From Solitalea koreensis (GTDB taxonomy: Bacteria; Bacteroidota; Bacteroidia; Sphingobacteriales; Sphingobacteriaceae): 64,000 bases of DNA. Positions 27,173 through 34,408 of this stretch are shown piece by piece; position 1 is the stretch's first letter; each line of letters begins with the position of its first letter. The stretch is from NCBI RefSeq assembly GCF_900182575.1, contig NZ_FXSZ01000001.1:62001-126000 (forward strand), read 5' to 3'. Made by a program: the position numbers and the translations under genes. The notes beneath the pieces were generated by a model. It worked only from the letters and a program-made list of their open reading frames with translations. It was not told where the DNA came from and ran no database searches.

Positions 27173-28426
27173 TCACACAACAGAATAAACCTTAGTCATT
27201 TCTTTTAATATTAATTCATTGTTATTGCAATACTGACTCTTCAAGGAAAAATGAAAGTTAGCACCCTCTCCAACTTCTGCCTCAGCCCAAATAGTTCCTC
27301 CATGTCTATTAATTATTCGTTGAGCAAGAGACAAGCCTATGCCGGAACCCTCAAAATCACTTTGGGAATGAAAACGTTGAAATGGCTGAAATAGCTTTTC
27401 AACATATTTCATATCAAACCCAGCCCCATTGTCCTTCACAGAAAAAATTATTTCTCCATTTTGCTCCACTGATGATATTTTTACTTGAGGGTTTTCTTTC
27501 TTCGATGAATATTTAATTGCATTAGAAATCAGATTAAACATTACTTGATACATTAAATTGTAATCCGCTTCAATGGTATGAAGGTTTTCCAGCTGAATAT
27601 CCACCGAGTTAACTTTAGACTTCTCAATATCGTTTAAAACATTCCTTGTTAACTCATTCATATCAACAGCAGTTTTTATGATTTTTTTCTTGCTGAACTT
27701 TGAAAGTGAGAGCAAATCGTCGATAAGATTGCTCATTCTTTCGGCGCTGCTATTAATAGCCTCTAAAAGCTCTTTCCCATCTATATTGGAAGTATCAACG
27801 TCTTCATCTTTTAACAATTGAATCAAATAGCGTATGTTATTAAGCGGAGAACGCAAATCGTGGGAAACTGAATAAGAAAAGGTTTCCAATTCTTTATAGG
27901 CAAATTCCAATTCTTTTGTTCGCAGCTTAACCCGCTCTTCCAATTCACTGTACACATAAACATTTTCGACGGAAACCGATGTAATATCGGCTAAGGTTTG
28001 CAACAGATGCACTTCTTCTGTGGTCGGAGCATGCTTAGTTCCCCAATAATTACCAATTGCTCCAATTGGATTCACAGTACGGATAGGCACCATAGCTAAA
28101 CTTTTCACAAAAGTGGGTTTATAGGCCTCAATTGGAATCCGTTCATCTACATAAATATCTTCTATGACAGCAGGTTGCCTGTTTAACATTGACCAACCAC
28201 TAATGCAAATCTTCATGGGGAAACGATGCCCTTTCCATAAAGGCTCTATGGCATCTTCATCCGCATAGTAACACAAATCTCTATCCCTTAAAACAAAGGT
28301 AGCCCCATCTGCCCCCGTTAACGTTCTGGCCGATTTTCTTACAATTTCCATGATTGTATCAATATTACGGGCTAAGGATAATTGCTGAATTGTATCTGTT
28401 AATATTCTTAATTGTTCGTTAGTCAT
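27173..28426 (-). CDS. GAF-domain sensor histidine kinase (soluble)
   Basis: This 417-residue kinase lacks membrane helices. An N-terminal GAF domain (about 10-155: TLTGADGATFVLRD, VKSLAMVPIRTVNPIGAIGNYW) is followed by a coiled-coil linker. The HisKA helix has H189 in FSYSVSHDLRSPLNNIRYL. HATPase_c follows with FNLISNAIKYSS, VKDNGAGFD and GSGIGLSLAQRII. The start is ATG 28426; a TTG at 28465 would add 13 residues. The GAF ligand is unknown; related kinases sense light or small molecules. It is 86 bases upstream of the membrane kinase on the same strand. Confidence 0.9.
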   Translation of the reverse strand: MTNEQLRILTDTIQQLSLARNIDTIMEIVRKSARTLTGADGATFVLRDRDLCYYADEDAIEPLWKGHRFPMKICISGWSMLNRQPAVIEDIYVDERIPIEAYKPTFVKSLAMVPIRTVNPIGAIGNYWGTKHAPTTEEVHLLQTLADITSVSVENVYVYSELEERVKLRTKELEFAYKELETFSYSVSHDLRSPLNNIRYLIQLLKDEDVDTSNIDGKELLEAINSSAERMSNLIDDLLSLSKFSKKKIIKTAVDMNELTRNVLNDIEKSKVNSVDIQLENLHTIEADYNLMYQVMFNLISNAIKYSSKKENPQVKISSVEQNGEIIFSVKDNGAGFDMKYVEKLFQPFQRFHSQSDFEGSGIGLSLAQRIINRHGGTIWAEAEVGEGANFHFSLKSQYCNNNELILKEMTKVYSVV

Positions 28427-28868
28427 AAAGTTAAAATGTAGAGGGTTTACATTCCTTCTATTCAATTATCGAAAAACATTCGCTTTTCTGGCAAAGGTTA
28501 TCCGTATCAGATGAAACATATCTGAATATCCTTTATTAGTTTATTATTGGCTAATAATATAGTCAAGAAGCTTTCATTTTTTACTTTTTAAGGCTTAATT
28601 CTATTTATTGTCCCAAAATTAGTGATCTTCACTCAATTAGCCCCATACATAAATAGATTTCAAGTTTCACATGCTACCTGAATCCGGAAACGCACAACCA
28701 AGGCTAATTAAAGTTAACACCTAAGATTGATATCTCTACTATTTAGAGTGGCTCGATTTATTGGGTAGCTTAATGCTGATTGTAACTTAACAAACACTGG
28801 TGGACGTAACAAAAAAAACCGTTAAGCATTGCTTAACGGTTTAGAGATTGTAAGTTTAGAAAAGTATA
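28427..28868. other. Intergenic region with the CsbD-gene terminator
   Basis: This 442-base gap holds the promoter of the GAF kinase gene (minus strand) and the terminator at 28811-28842. No ORF over 40 codons with a recognisable product was seen. Confidence 0.4.
28811..28842 (-). terminator. Intrinsic terminator of the CsbD-like gene
   Basis: A perfect 12-bp stem (AAACCGTTAAGC / GCTTAACGGTTT) with a 3-base loop lies just past the CsbD-like stop. On the minus strand it runs into eight T residues. Confidence 0.85.
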
Positions 28869-29066
28869 TTAAAGTGCTGCAATAATTGTAGCCAGTTCTT
28901 CTTTGGTTTTACCAAGTTTCACCTGAACTTTTGCTAGCATTTCATCTTTTTTACCATTTTCGTAATGCAAATCCGCTTCTGTTAAGGTTGGGAATCGCGT
29001 TATTAACTTACTTTTTTGTTCATTCCAATTTTTAATGGGAGCCGTGTTGGCTGTTGAATTAATCAT
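28869..29066 (-). CDS. CsbD-like stress protein
   Basis: This 65-residue cytosolic protein is of the CsbD family of small stress-induced helical proteins. The signature WNEQKSKLITRFPTLTEADL, then HYENGKKDEML and LGKTKEELATII, spans almost the whole protein. These proteins are induced by general stress; their mechanism is unknown. The gene has an ATG start, normal length and a good terminator. It lies between an AraC regulator (upstream on the same strand) and the GAF kinase, though no functional link is proven. Confidence 0.9.
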   Translation of the reverse strand: MINSTANTAPIKNWNEQKSKLITRFPTLTEADLHYENGKKDEMLAKVQVKLGKTKEELATIIAAL

Positions 29067-29163
29067 CTGTTTGAATTTATTTCGTAATTAAATTATTACT
29101 GATGTAAAGATGCGATTCCTTTATAGAATATTGTTACACAACTATTTATATAAGTTGCATTAT

Positions 29164-29724
29164 TCACACATTTTCAAGCATAGTACGTTTTTTGTGCTTC
29201 AGTGACTTAAAAAAGGATGGTGTTAAGCCAGTCATTTTTTTAAACTGATGAGAAAGATGAGCCACACTGCTATAGTGGAGTTTCAATGCAATTTCGGTAA
29301 GATTGAGTTCATCATAAATGATCAACTCTTTTACACGCTCTATCTTATGTAAAATAATAAATCGTTCAATGGTGGTTCCTTCTGTTTCTGAAAAAAGATT
29401 GGCCAAGTACGTATAATCGTAATCCAATTTTTCACTTAGGTAATCGGAGAAATTTATTTTAGGTAACTCATCGGTATGATGAACCATTTCAATGATTGTA
29501 TTCTTTATTTTTTCAATCAACATGGCTTTCTTATCGTCCATCAGCTCAAGCCCTGATTCGAGTAAGGCGATTTTCACTTGTTCACGCTGTTGATCCGTAA
29601 TATCTTCCCTTATCTCTACTTCTCCCAAATCAACGGTTGCATAAGGTATTCCAAGTTTCTTTAATTCTTCCTTCACCATCATCTTGCAGCGAATGCTTAC
29701 CATGTATTTGATGTAGAGTTTCAA
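29164..29724 (-). CDS. AraC family transcriptional regulator
   Basis: This 186-residue regulator has a C-terminal AraC helix-turn-helix pair: DYDYTYLANLFSETEGTTIERFI, then LNLTEIALKLHYSSVAHLSHQFKKMTGLTP. The N-terminal 90 residues (VSIRCKMMVKEELKKLGI) are a short effector or partner region typical of small Bacteroidota AraC proteins. The start taken is TTG 29724 (M-KLYIKYM), as the N-terminal residues are conserved in the family; ATG 29703 is the alternative. The target is probably local or stress-related, but this cannot be told. Confidence 0.9.
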   Translation of the reverse strand: MKLYIKYMVSIRCKMMVKEELKKLGIPYATVDLGEVEIREDITDQQREQVKIALLESGLELMDDKKAMLIEKIKNTIIEMVHHTDELPKINFSDYLSEKLDYDYTYLANLFSETEGTTIERFIILHKIERVKELIIYDELNLTEIALKLHYSSVAHLSHQFKKMTGLTPSFFKSLKHKKRTMLENV

Positions 29725-29824
29725 TTTATCGTTTTTTATACAACGCTTTAAGCAATGTAGTGTTTTGAATCTGATAATGCTTGCAGAAAGTGAGTTAAAA
29801 TGCTATTTTGACGGTAGGCGACCA

Positions 29825-29861
29825 CGGTTTCATTGGAAAAATTAAGTCAACCTTCGAAAGA
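29825..29861 (+). repeat. 37-bp direct repeat, copy A
   Basis: The sequence beginning CGGTTTCATTGGAAAA is identical over 37 bases to copy B (30623-30659). Homology continues more loosely for about 30 bases upstream in both copies (TGCTATTT...GAC). The two copies bound about 760 bases of accessory DNA. Confidence 0.85.
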
Positions 29862-30064
29862 ATTAATGTATTTAACACTTTATCACTATGATGCGGAGTA
29901 CCTGTCGCTCTCTTCAAGAATGTTTTTTTCAGGCAACTGCTTTAAAAAAAGGAGAAAATAGAATCAATAATAAATTTAAAATTAGATTTTTAAGCCCGAG
30001 CATTATCGGTATAGTAGTGCCAGAAACTATGCTGGGCAGATGGGATTGCTCGAAGTAGAGCTAC

Positions 30065-30475
30065 TTGAATAGCTTAGGTTCTGGATTTTCGGCCAGACAG
30101 AGTCTTCCGTATCAATTTGAACTTTTAAGTCATCCTGTCGGAAGACTTAAAAGAGCGGGTGGACTTAATCAATGTTTTAACATAGCTTTTGCACAAAATT
30201 ATAGTCCTGTTTTAAAAATAAACGATCTTAATTATACCATTAAAATTCCAGATAGAATTAATAATTATCTTGAATTTAATCAAATTTTGAATCATAATGA
30301 AAGAGATTCTTTAGAAGCCCAATTTGTACCTTATTTAATCAATTACATCTATTCCGGTCGATCAAAAGTTTATTTTTTTAATTTTTCTGTTAAGAGTCTT
30401 GCTGCCTCTGTCAATAAAAACAAAGAAATTTCTGCTGTTCATATTGTTTGTAATTATTCCCCCCTCGTTCTTTGA
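30065..30475 (+). CDS. Orphan ORF between paired hairpins
   Basis: This 136-codon open frame starts with TTG at 30065. The first third translates the left hairpin and looks non-coding. A plausible shorter protein begins near residue 35 (QCFNIAFAQNYSPVLKINDL), with a polar, Asn/Leu-rich composition. It has no recognised motif. It could be a real small gene, a cassette or a chance ORF. The hairpins on both sides are the reason to keep it on the list. Confidence 0.3.
   Translation: MNSLGSGFSARQSLPYQFELLSHPVGRLKRAGGLNQCFNIAFAQNYSPVLKINDLNYTIKIPDRINNYLEFNQILNHNERDSLEAQFVPYLINYIYSGRSKVYFFNFSVKSLAASVNKNKEISAVHIVCNYSPLVL
30122..30153. repeat. Hairpin with 10-bp arms (left of pair)
   Basis: Arms CTTTTAAGTC and GACTTAAAAG pair perfectly around a 12-base loop. 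The reverse complement of the whole unit matches the right hairpin at 30470-30500 at most positions, including the loop, so the two form an inverted pair around the ORF. Confidence 0.75.
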
Positions 30476-30518
30476 AGTCTCCGCTAGGATGACTTCAAAG
30501 TTCTAATGAGTACGAGGG
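30462..30518. repeat. Nested hairpin (right of pair)
   Basis: The inner arms CTTTGAAGTC and GACTTCAAAG (30470-30500) pair perfectly. An outer stem CCCTCGT (30462-30468) and ACGAGGG (30512-30518) encloses them. There is no T run, so it is not a typical terminator. Confidence 0.75.
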
Positions 30519-30622
30519 TCTCTGACCCGTTGATAAAGCACAAAACCTTCCTTTTTTCCTCCCCCCAGTTTGAAACTTTGCTCGAATTCTTAAAACAATG
30601 CTATTTAGACAGTCAAAGACCT

Positions 30623-30659
30623 CGGTTTCATTGGAAAAATTAAGTCAACCTTCGAAAGA
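30623..30659 (+). repeat. 37-bp direct repeat, copy B
   Basis: This is identical to copy A over 37 bases and lies 32 bases before the IS3-like transposase fragment. It is either the remnant of a duplicated element or the scar left by recombination. Confidence 0.85.
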
Positions 30660-30669
30660 CTTAATTTAA

Positions 30670-30765
30670 CGGGGGTTAGGCTATGGAAGGCCGATGCAGA
30701 ATGGATATATAGAACATTTTAACAGAAGCTTCAGTTCAGGGAAAGCATCCTCTATGCATATTTAA
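30670..30765 (+). pseudogene. IS3-family transposase (OrfB) fragment
   Basis: A short frame reads GRPMQNGYIEHFNRSF, which matches the conserved QNxYIExFNxxxR region of the IS3-family DDE integrase core. It stops after 32 codons and has no intact upstream or downstream part. It therefore marks a decayed insertion sequence. Confidence rests on this motif alone. Confidence 0.55.
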
Positions 30766-30785
30766 CTGGGATATAGAGCACAATG

Positions 30786-30821
30786 AACCCTCAGCATGGA
30801 GTCAACTCCATGCTGAGGGTT
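30786..30821. repeat. Perfect 16-bp-stem hairpin
   Basis: Arms AACCCTCAGCATGGAG and CTCCATGCTGAGGGTT pair without mismatch around a TCAA loop. Neither strand has the T run of a normal terminator after it, so its role is open (IS end, RNA structure or attenuator-like element). Confidence 0.8.
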
Positions 30822-30956
30822 GAAAAATAATATATAAATGAATTCTCGCCTCCCAAATCGTTTCGAAAAAAGGAGGGTTACATCAACGAGTATTTATTGC
30901 CAATAGCTCATAGGCTTTATTCCATGCGTTTTTTATTTATACAAACGTACGACAGT

Positions 30957-31208
30957 TCACTTTACACTCCCCAATTTGTTTATATAGTGTTTGATTAAAT
31001 ACACGACAGAATCTAATTTGTTTATATAGTGTTTGATTAAATACACGACAGAGCCTAATAAGGGAAATCCTAAAATAAGGACAATCCATACGAAATCAAT
31101 AGGCTTTTTACTAAAAAGGATTTTTAAAGCAAAGGCCATAAAAATCAACATAGTAGATAACATTATTATTTCTGTGGCACCAACTCCCAAAAACGTGAAT
31201 TTATACAT
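30957..31208 (-). CDS. PLDc_N-type small membrane protein with duplicated C-terminus
   Basis: This 83-residue protein has two hydrophobic segments (about 10-33 and 38-57) and the core FLGVGATEII-like start, KKPIDFVWIVLILGFPLLGSVVYLI, typical of the phospholipase-D N-terminal (PLDc_N) small membrane proteins. The last 28 residues consist of a 14-residue unit (SVVYLIKHYINKL plus one) present twice. The repeat comes from a 42-bp tandem duplication at the DNA level, which stays in frame. Family members usually end after one unit, so the copy was probably added recently. Function unknown. Confidence 0.7.
   Translation of the reverse strand: MYKFTFLGVGATEIIMLSTMLIFMAFALKILFSKKPIDFVWIVLILGFPLLGSVVYLIKHYINKLDSVVYLIKHYINKLGSVK
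30973..31056 (-). repeat. 42-bp in-frame tandem duplication
   Basis: Two 42-base units (30973-31014 and 31015-31056) are nearly identical, differing only at two bases near the end (AATCT versus AGCCT on the plus strand). As the unit is 14 codons, the duplication lengthens the protein without a frame break. Confidence 0.95.
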
Positions 31209-31334
31209 AACCGTCTTTTTTAATTTAATTACTTTATTACTTCCCCATCAAAGCTTAATAAATTTGCTTTTTCTTTTGTGTTGGAATACATCACTACAAT
31301 TTTGTTTTGATAGCCAAGTCTATGCTTAATAGAC

Positions 31335-31374
31335 ACAAAAAAAGCAGTATATAAATATAATATACTGCTTTTTC
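31335..31374 (-). terminator. Intrinsic terminator of tRNA-Ala
   Basis: A stem AAAAAGCAGTATAT / ATATACTGCTTTTT follows the tRNA 3' end on the minus strand with a T run beyond it. It probably ends the lpxB-tRNA transcript. Confidence 0.7.
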
Positions 31375-31385
31375 TTAAATACTTG

Positions 31386-31459
31386 TGGAGATTACCGGAT
31401 TCGAACCGGTGACCCCTTGCCTGCCAGGCAAGTACTCTAGCCAGCTGAGCTAAACCCCC
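31386..31459 (-). tRNA. tRNA-Ala (anticodon GGC)
   Basis: The 74-base minus-strand sequence folds into a normal cloverleaf. The acceptor stem is GGGGGTT with AATCTCC, including the G3-U70 pair that marks alanine tRNAs. The D arm has CTCAG, the anticodon stem is CTTGC/GCAAG with loop CTGGCAG (anticodon GGC), and the T arm is ACCGG-TTCGAAT-CCGGT. The CCA end is not encoded. Confidence 0.97.
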
Positions 31460-31515
31460 ATTTATCGATCGCAAATATGTAGGATTGATTTATAATTAAC
31501 AAATTCTTTTTACAA

Positions 31516-32646
31516 TTATTCTTTATTCTTCAATTCTTTCGACTTAATATATGCTACAATCAGCTTAGCCGTACGTTCCGATGCTCCCGGATCGCCCATT
31601 CTTTCCTGCAATTGCGCATAGTTATTCAACATGGCCTGGCGGTATTTAGGGTCATTTAAAATGCTATTTAACTCCGCTTTTATTTTTTTGTGATTGCAAT
31701 CCTCCTGAATCAGTTCCTGCACCACTAACTTATCCATAATGAGGTTAACCAATGAAATGAACTTAATCTTTATCAACAGCTTAGCAATTGCGATGCTCAA
31801 AGGATTTCCTTTGTAGCATACAACTTGAGGCGTGTTTAATAAGGCCGTTTCCAAGGTGGCAGTTCCCGATGCTACCAGCGCTGCCTGGGCATTCCGTACT
31901 AAATCATAAGTGTGACCAAATACAATTGGATTGTTTTTACCGGCCATGAATTGTTGATAATACGCTTTATCGAAGGTTGGCGCACCGGCAATGACAAACT
32001 GGTGGTCAGGAAAATCAGTTGTTACTTTGAGCATTTCAGGCAGCAAACGCTCAATTTCTTGCTTTCTGCTACCCGGCAGCAAGGCTACTATGGGCTTGCC
32101 GTCTAAATTATTTTCATCTCTAAAATTACTGGTGAATGGATAAACTTCTATCGCATCCAATAACGGATTGCCCACATAGTTTACCTCCATTCCCCATGCT
32201 TTATAGAAATCGACCTCAAACGGCAGGATACAAAACATTTTGTCGACCACCTTCTTGATCTTTAGTACCCGTTTTTGATTCCATGCCCAAACTTTAGGAG
32301 AAATATAATAGCATACTTTAATGCCTTCTCTTTTGGCAAACTCTGCGATTTTAAGATTAAAACCCGGAAAATCAACCAGAATAAGTACATCAGGACGATT
32401 GGCAAGAAGATCGTCTTTACAATCAGCAAGATTTCGAAGAATTTGGCGAAGGTTCACAGCAACCTCAACAAAACCCATAAAAGCCATTTCTTTATAATGC
32501 TTACGGATATTTTCGCTTTCCGCCAACATTAGGTCACCACCCCAAAACCGGAATTCAGCTTGCGCATCAATCATTTTTAAAGCCCGCATCAGGTTCGATC
32601 CGTGAAGATCGCCGGATGCCTCACCAGCAATTATGTAGTATTTCAT
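31516..32646 (-). CDS. lpxB: Lipid-A-disaccharide synthase
   Basis: This 376-residue glycosyltransferase (family GT19) joins UDP-diacylglucosamine to lipid X to form the lipid A disaccharide at the inner membrane. The family start MKYYIIAGEASGDLHGSNLM, the central KVCYYISPKVWAWNQKRVLKIK and the ALLPGSRKQEIERLLP motif are present, as is SGTATLETALLNTPQVV. Length is normal. It is downstream of surE and a small membrane gene on the same strand, and upstream of tRNA-Ala. It shows that the organism makes lipopolysaccharide. Confidence 0.97.
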   Translation of the reverse strand: MKYYIIAGEASGDLHGSNLMRALKMIDAQAEFRFWGGDLMLAESENIRKHYKEMAFMGFVEVAVNLRQILRNLADCKDDLLANRPDVLILVDFPGFNLKIAEFAKREGIKVCYYISPKVWAWNQKRVLKIKKVVDKMFCILPFEVDFYKAWGMEVNYVGNPLLDAIEVYPFTSNFRDENNLDGKPIVALLPGSRKQEIERLLPEMLKVTTDFPDHQFVIAGAPTFDKAYYQQFMAGKNNPIVFGHTYDLVRNAQAALVASGTATLETALLNTPQVVCYKGNPLSIAIAKLLIKIKFISLVNLIMDKLVVQELIQEDCNHKKIKAELNSILNDPKYRQAMLNNYAQLQERMGDPGASERTAKLIVAYIKSKELKNKE

Positions 32647-32696
32647 ATTTTAGATATGCGTATTGAGATCTGAGAATTGAGAAGCTGAATAAGTTT

Positions 32697-32987
32697 TCAC
32701 TTTTTAAAGAAAAACACTGTCAGTACCACTAAAAACGAAACGAGAAAAATGCCTTTGCCTGTTTTACTAATCTCACTTTTAAAAAAATAACGAACCAGCA
32801 AAAGATTAACAATCATCCCTAGCATATAAATGGATGAATCTCTTAATCCCAGCTTATCTCCTAAATGAATGTATTCCACTAATAAATAACTAATCAGAGG
32901 AGTTATTAGACCTAAACCAACTCCTAACAAAAAACTGTCTTTACCTTTAGGCTCATCTGAATTACGGAAATGTAGATTTTCGTTCAT
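32697..32987 (-). CDS. Small three-helix membrane protein between surE and lpxB
   Basis: This 96-residue protein has an Arg/Asp/Lys-rich N-terminal head (MNENLHFRNSDEPKGKDSF) and three hydrophobic stretches (about 20-38, 52-66 and 77-94). It has no motif that I can name. The gene begins 8 bases after surE and ends 50 bases before lpxB, so it is part of this transcript. The same arrangement in other Bacteroidota would support a role in envelope biogenesis, which I cannot check here. Confidence 0.75.
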   Translation of the reverse strand: MNENLHFRNSDEPKGKDSFLLGVGLGLITPLISYLLVEYIHLGDKLGLRDSSIYMLGMIVNLLLVRYFFKSEISKTGKGIFLVSFLVVLTVFFFKK

Positions 32988-32995
32988 TTTAATCG

Positions 32996-33769
32996 CTACT
33001 TGGAATTGAACGACAAATTGTTCAGAAAAGGAATAGCATTGTAAGCCGTAAAATCAAAATGAACGGGAACTATTGATGCATAACCTTGACTTAATGCAAA
33101 TTCATCGGTGTCTTCACCATTATCATTCAATAAAAACTTACCGGTAAGCCAAAAATATTTTCGCCCGTGAGGATCAATGCGTTCATCAAATTCTTCTTTC
33201 CATTTTGCCACAGCCTGCCGACAAATTTTCATCCCCTTAATCTCTTCAATTGGAGGGAAATTCACATTCAAAAGCGAACCTACAGGCAATCCATGCTCCA
33301 ACACTTGTTCAGCAACCTGTTTCACATAGTTGCGTACGGGCTCAAAATCAGCATCCTGTCGAAAATCTCCCAATGAAAAACCGATAGAAGGTATACCCTC
33401 AATGGCTCCTTCCATTGCTGCCGACATCGTACCTGAATAAATCACGTTGATCGAAGAGTTATAACCATGATTGATTCCAGAAACAAGCAAATCCGGTTTT
33501 TTATGCAGCACTTTATTTACGGCTAATTTCACACAATCAACCGGAGTACCCGATGACTGATACATGTCTATGCCGTCGTAAATGTTTACTTTATCTAAAC
33601 GTAAAGGCTTAGCAATGGTAACAGCATGCCCCATGGCCGACTGAGGTGCATCTGGAGCAACCACAACCACATCGCCAAGCTCTGCCATCACTTCCATCAA
33701 CACTTTTATACCTGGAGCTGTAATGCCATCATCATTGGTTACCAGAATTGTCGGTCTTTGTTTTTTCAT
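32996..33769 (-). CDS. surE: 5'/3'-nucleotidase SurE
   Basis: This 257-residue metal-dependent nucleotidase removes phosphate from nucleoside monophosphates and short polyphosphate. The metal-site motif LVTNDDGITAPG (about 8-19) includes the D-D pair. Ser and Asn ligands lie in APDAPQSAMGHAVTI and SGINHGYNSSINVIYSGTMSAAMEG. The protein is cytosolic and normal in length. It is the first gene of a surE, small membrane gene, lpxB group on the minus strand. Confidence 0.95.
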   Translation of the reverse strand: MKKQRPTILVTNDDGITAPGIKVLMEVMAELGDVVVVAPDAPQSAMGHAVTIAKPLRLDKVNIYDGIDMYQSSGTPVDCVKLAVNKVLHKKPDLLVSGINHGYNSSINVIYSGTMSAAMEGAIEGIPSIGFSLGDFRQDADFEPVRNYVKQVAEQVLEHGLPVGSLLNVNFPPIEEIKGMKICRQAVAKWKEEFDERIDPHGRKYFWLTGKFLLNDNGEDTDEFALSQGYASIVPVHFDFTAYNAIPFLNNLSFNSK

Positions 33770-33777
33770 TTGAATAA

Positions 33778-33883
33778 GATATGCGTATTGAATAAGGAGC
33801 TATAGCAAGATTGTGTACAAGTTAAAGCAAGGCGAAAATAACGAATTAATACTAAATAGATTTGTGATATGCGTATTGAATAA
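33778..33883. repeat. Two 18-bp copies of GATATGCGTATTGAATAA upstream of surE
   Basis: Copies lie at 33778-33795 and 33866-33883. A shorter third copy (14 bases, 32653-32666) lies beyond the start of lpxB. All three are on the same strand. They could be an inserted spacer motif or a regulator site; nothing else supports either. Confidence 0.55.
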
Positions 33884-33940
33884 CAAAACCCAAACATTAT
33901 ATGGATATCCTAAGTACATTTTCTGCACTATCTCTATTTT

Positions 33941-33965
33941 AAAGAAAAAGGGCTGCAAGCAGCCC
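33941..33965 (-). terminator. Intrinsic terminator of the 50-residue membrane gene
   Basis: A GC-rich stem GGGCTGC/GCAGCCC with an AA turn lies 82 bases past the stop at 34047. On the minus strand it runs into a T-rich tract. Confidence 0.6.
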
Positions 33966-34046
33966 CGAAAAAACCAGAAAATATATTGAGACAATCTATT
34001 GAAGAAAGGGAAGATTGTGTAGAACCCCCAAATCTAAAAGCAGTAT

Positions 34047-34199
34047 TTAAACATTTGATCGCCGTATTATGCTCAGCAAAACTGAAACAATTGCCAATAC
34101 CAGCAGAACATGAATTATTGAACCTACCGAATAAACAAAAAAACCAAGTAACCAACCAATAAGTAAAATAACTGCAATAAGATAAAGTAAACTGTTCAT
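34047..34199 (-). CDS. lmo0937-family small membrane protein
   Basis: This 50-residue protein was missed by a length cutoff. It starts with MNSLLYLIAVILLIGWLLGF, then FVYSVGSIIHVLLVLAIVSV, and ends LLSIIRRSNV. This is the pattern of the lmo0937/DUF5670 family of tiny two-helix membrane proteins linked to envelope stress in many bacteria. The two helices are separated by a YSVGS turn and the C-terminus is basic. The gene stands alone between acs and surE, with its own terminator at 33941-33965. Confidence 0.85.
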   Translation of the reverse strand: MNSLLYLIAVILLIGWLLGFFVYSVGSIIHVLLVLAIVSVLLSIIRRSNV

Positions 34200-34365
34200 G
34201 GCCTTCTTTATTTGTTACGCTTACTGTAATGTAATAATTGTGCCAAGTAAAATAAACGCTTAAAAACACATTTCTGGACGCATTGAGTGGAAAAGTGACA
34301 GGAATTCGAATTCAAATTCCCCACCATTGTAGAAATATAACCCTCCTGAGAATCTGGCATATCAT

Positions 34366-34408
34366 AAAACGAATAAAGGAGACCTTTAAGATCTCCTTTA
34401 TTCGTTTT
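34366..34408 (-). terminator. Intrinsic terminator of acs
   Basis: A 17-bp perfect stem (AAAACGAATAAAGGAGA with its complement) starts at the acs stop codon and has a 9-base loop. Its A/T ends provide a T run on the minus strand. Confidence 0.85.

Larger units (their letters stand above)
29725..30956. other. Repeat-rich accessory scar between the AraC gene and the PLDc_N-like gene
   Basis: This 1232-base region holds no intact recognised gene. It contains two 37-bp identical direct repeats, two related 10-bp-arm hairpins flanking an orphan ORF, an IS3-type transposase fragment and a perfect 16-bp-stem hairpin; all are listed separately. The pattern suggests past insertion, deletion and rearrangement rather than one functional element. 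Confidence 0.5.

Noticed and set aside
31229..31474. Open frame starting MRSINGGLAQLARVLAWQARG
   Set aside because: It is the translation of the tRNA-Ala gene; no protein is expected.
33934..34269. 111-residue minus-strand frame
   Set aside because: It overlaps the real 50-residue membrane gene in another frame and lacks coding character.
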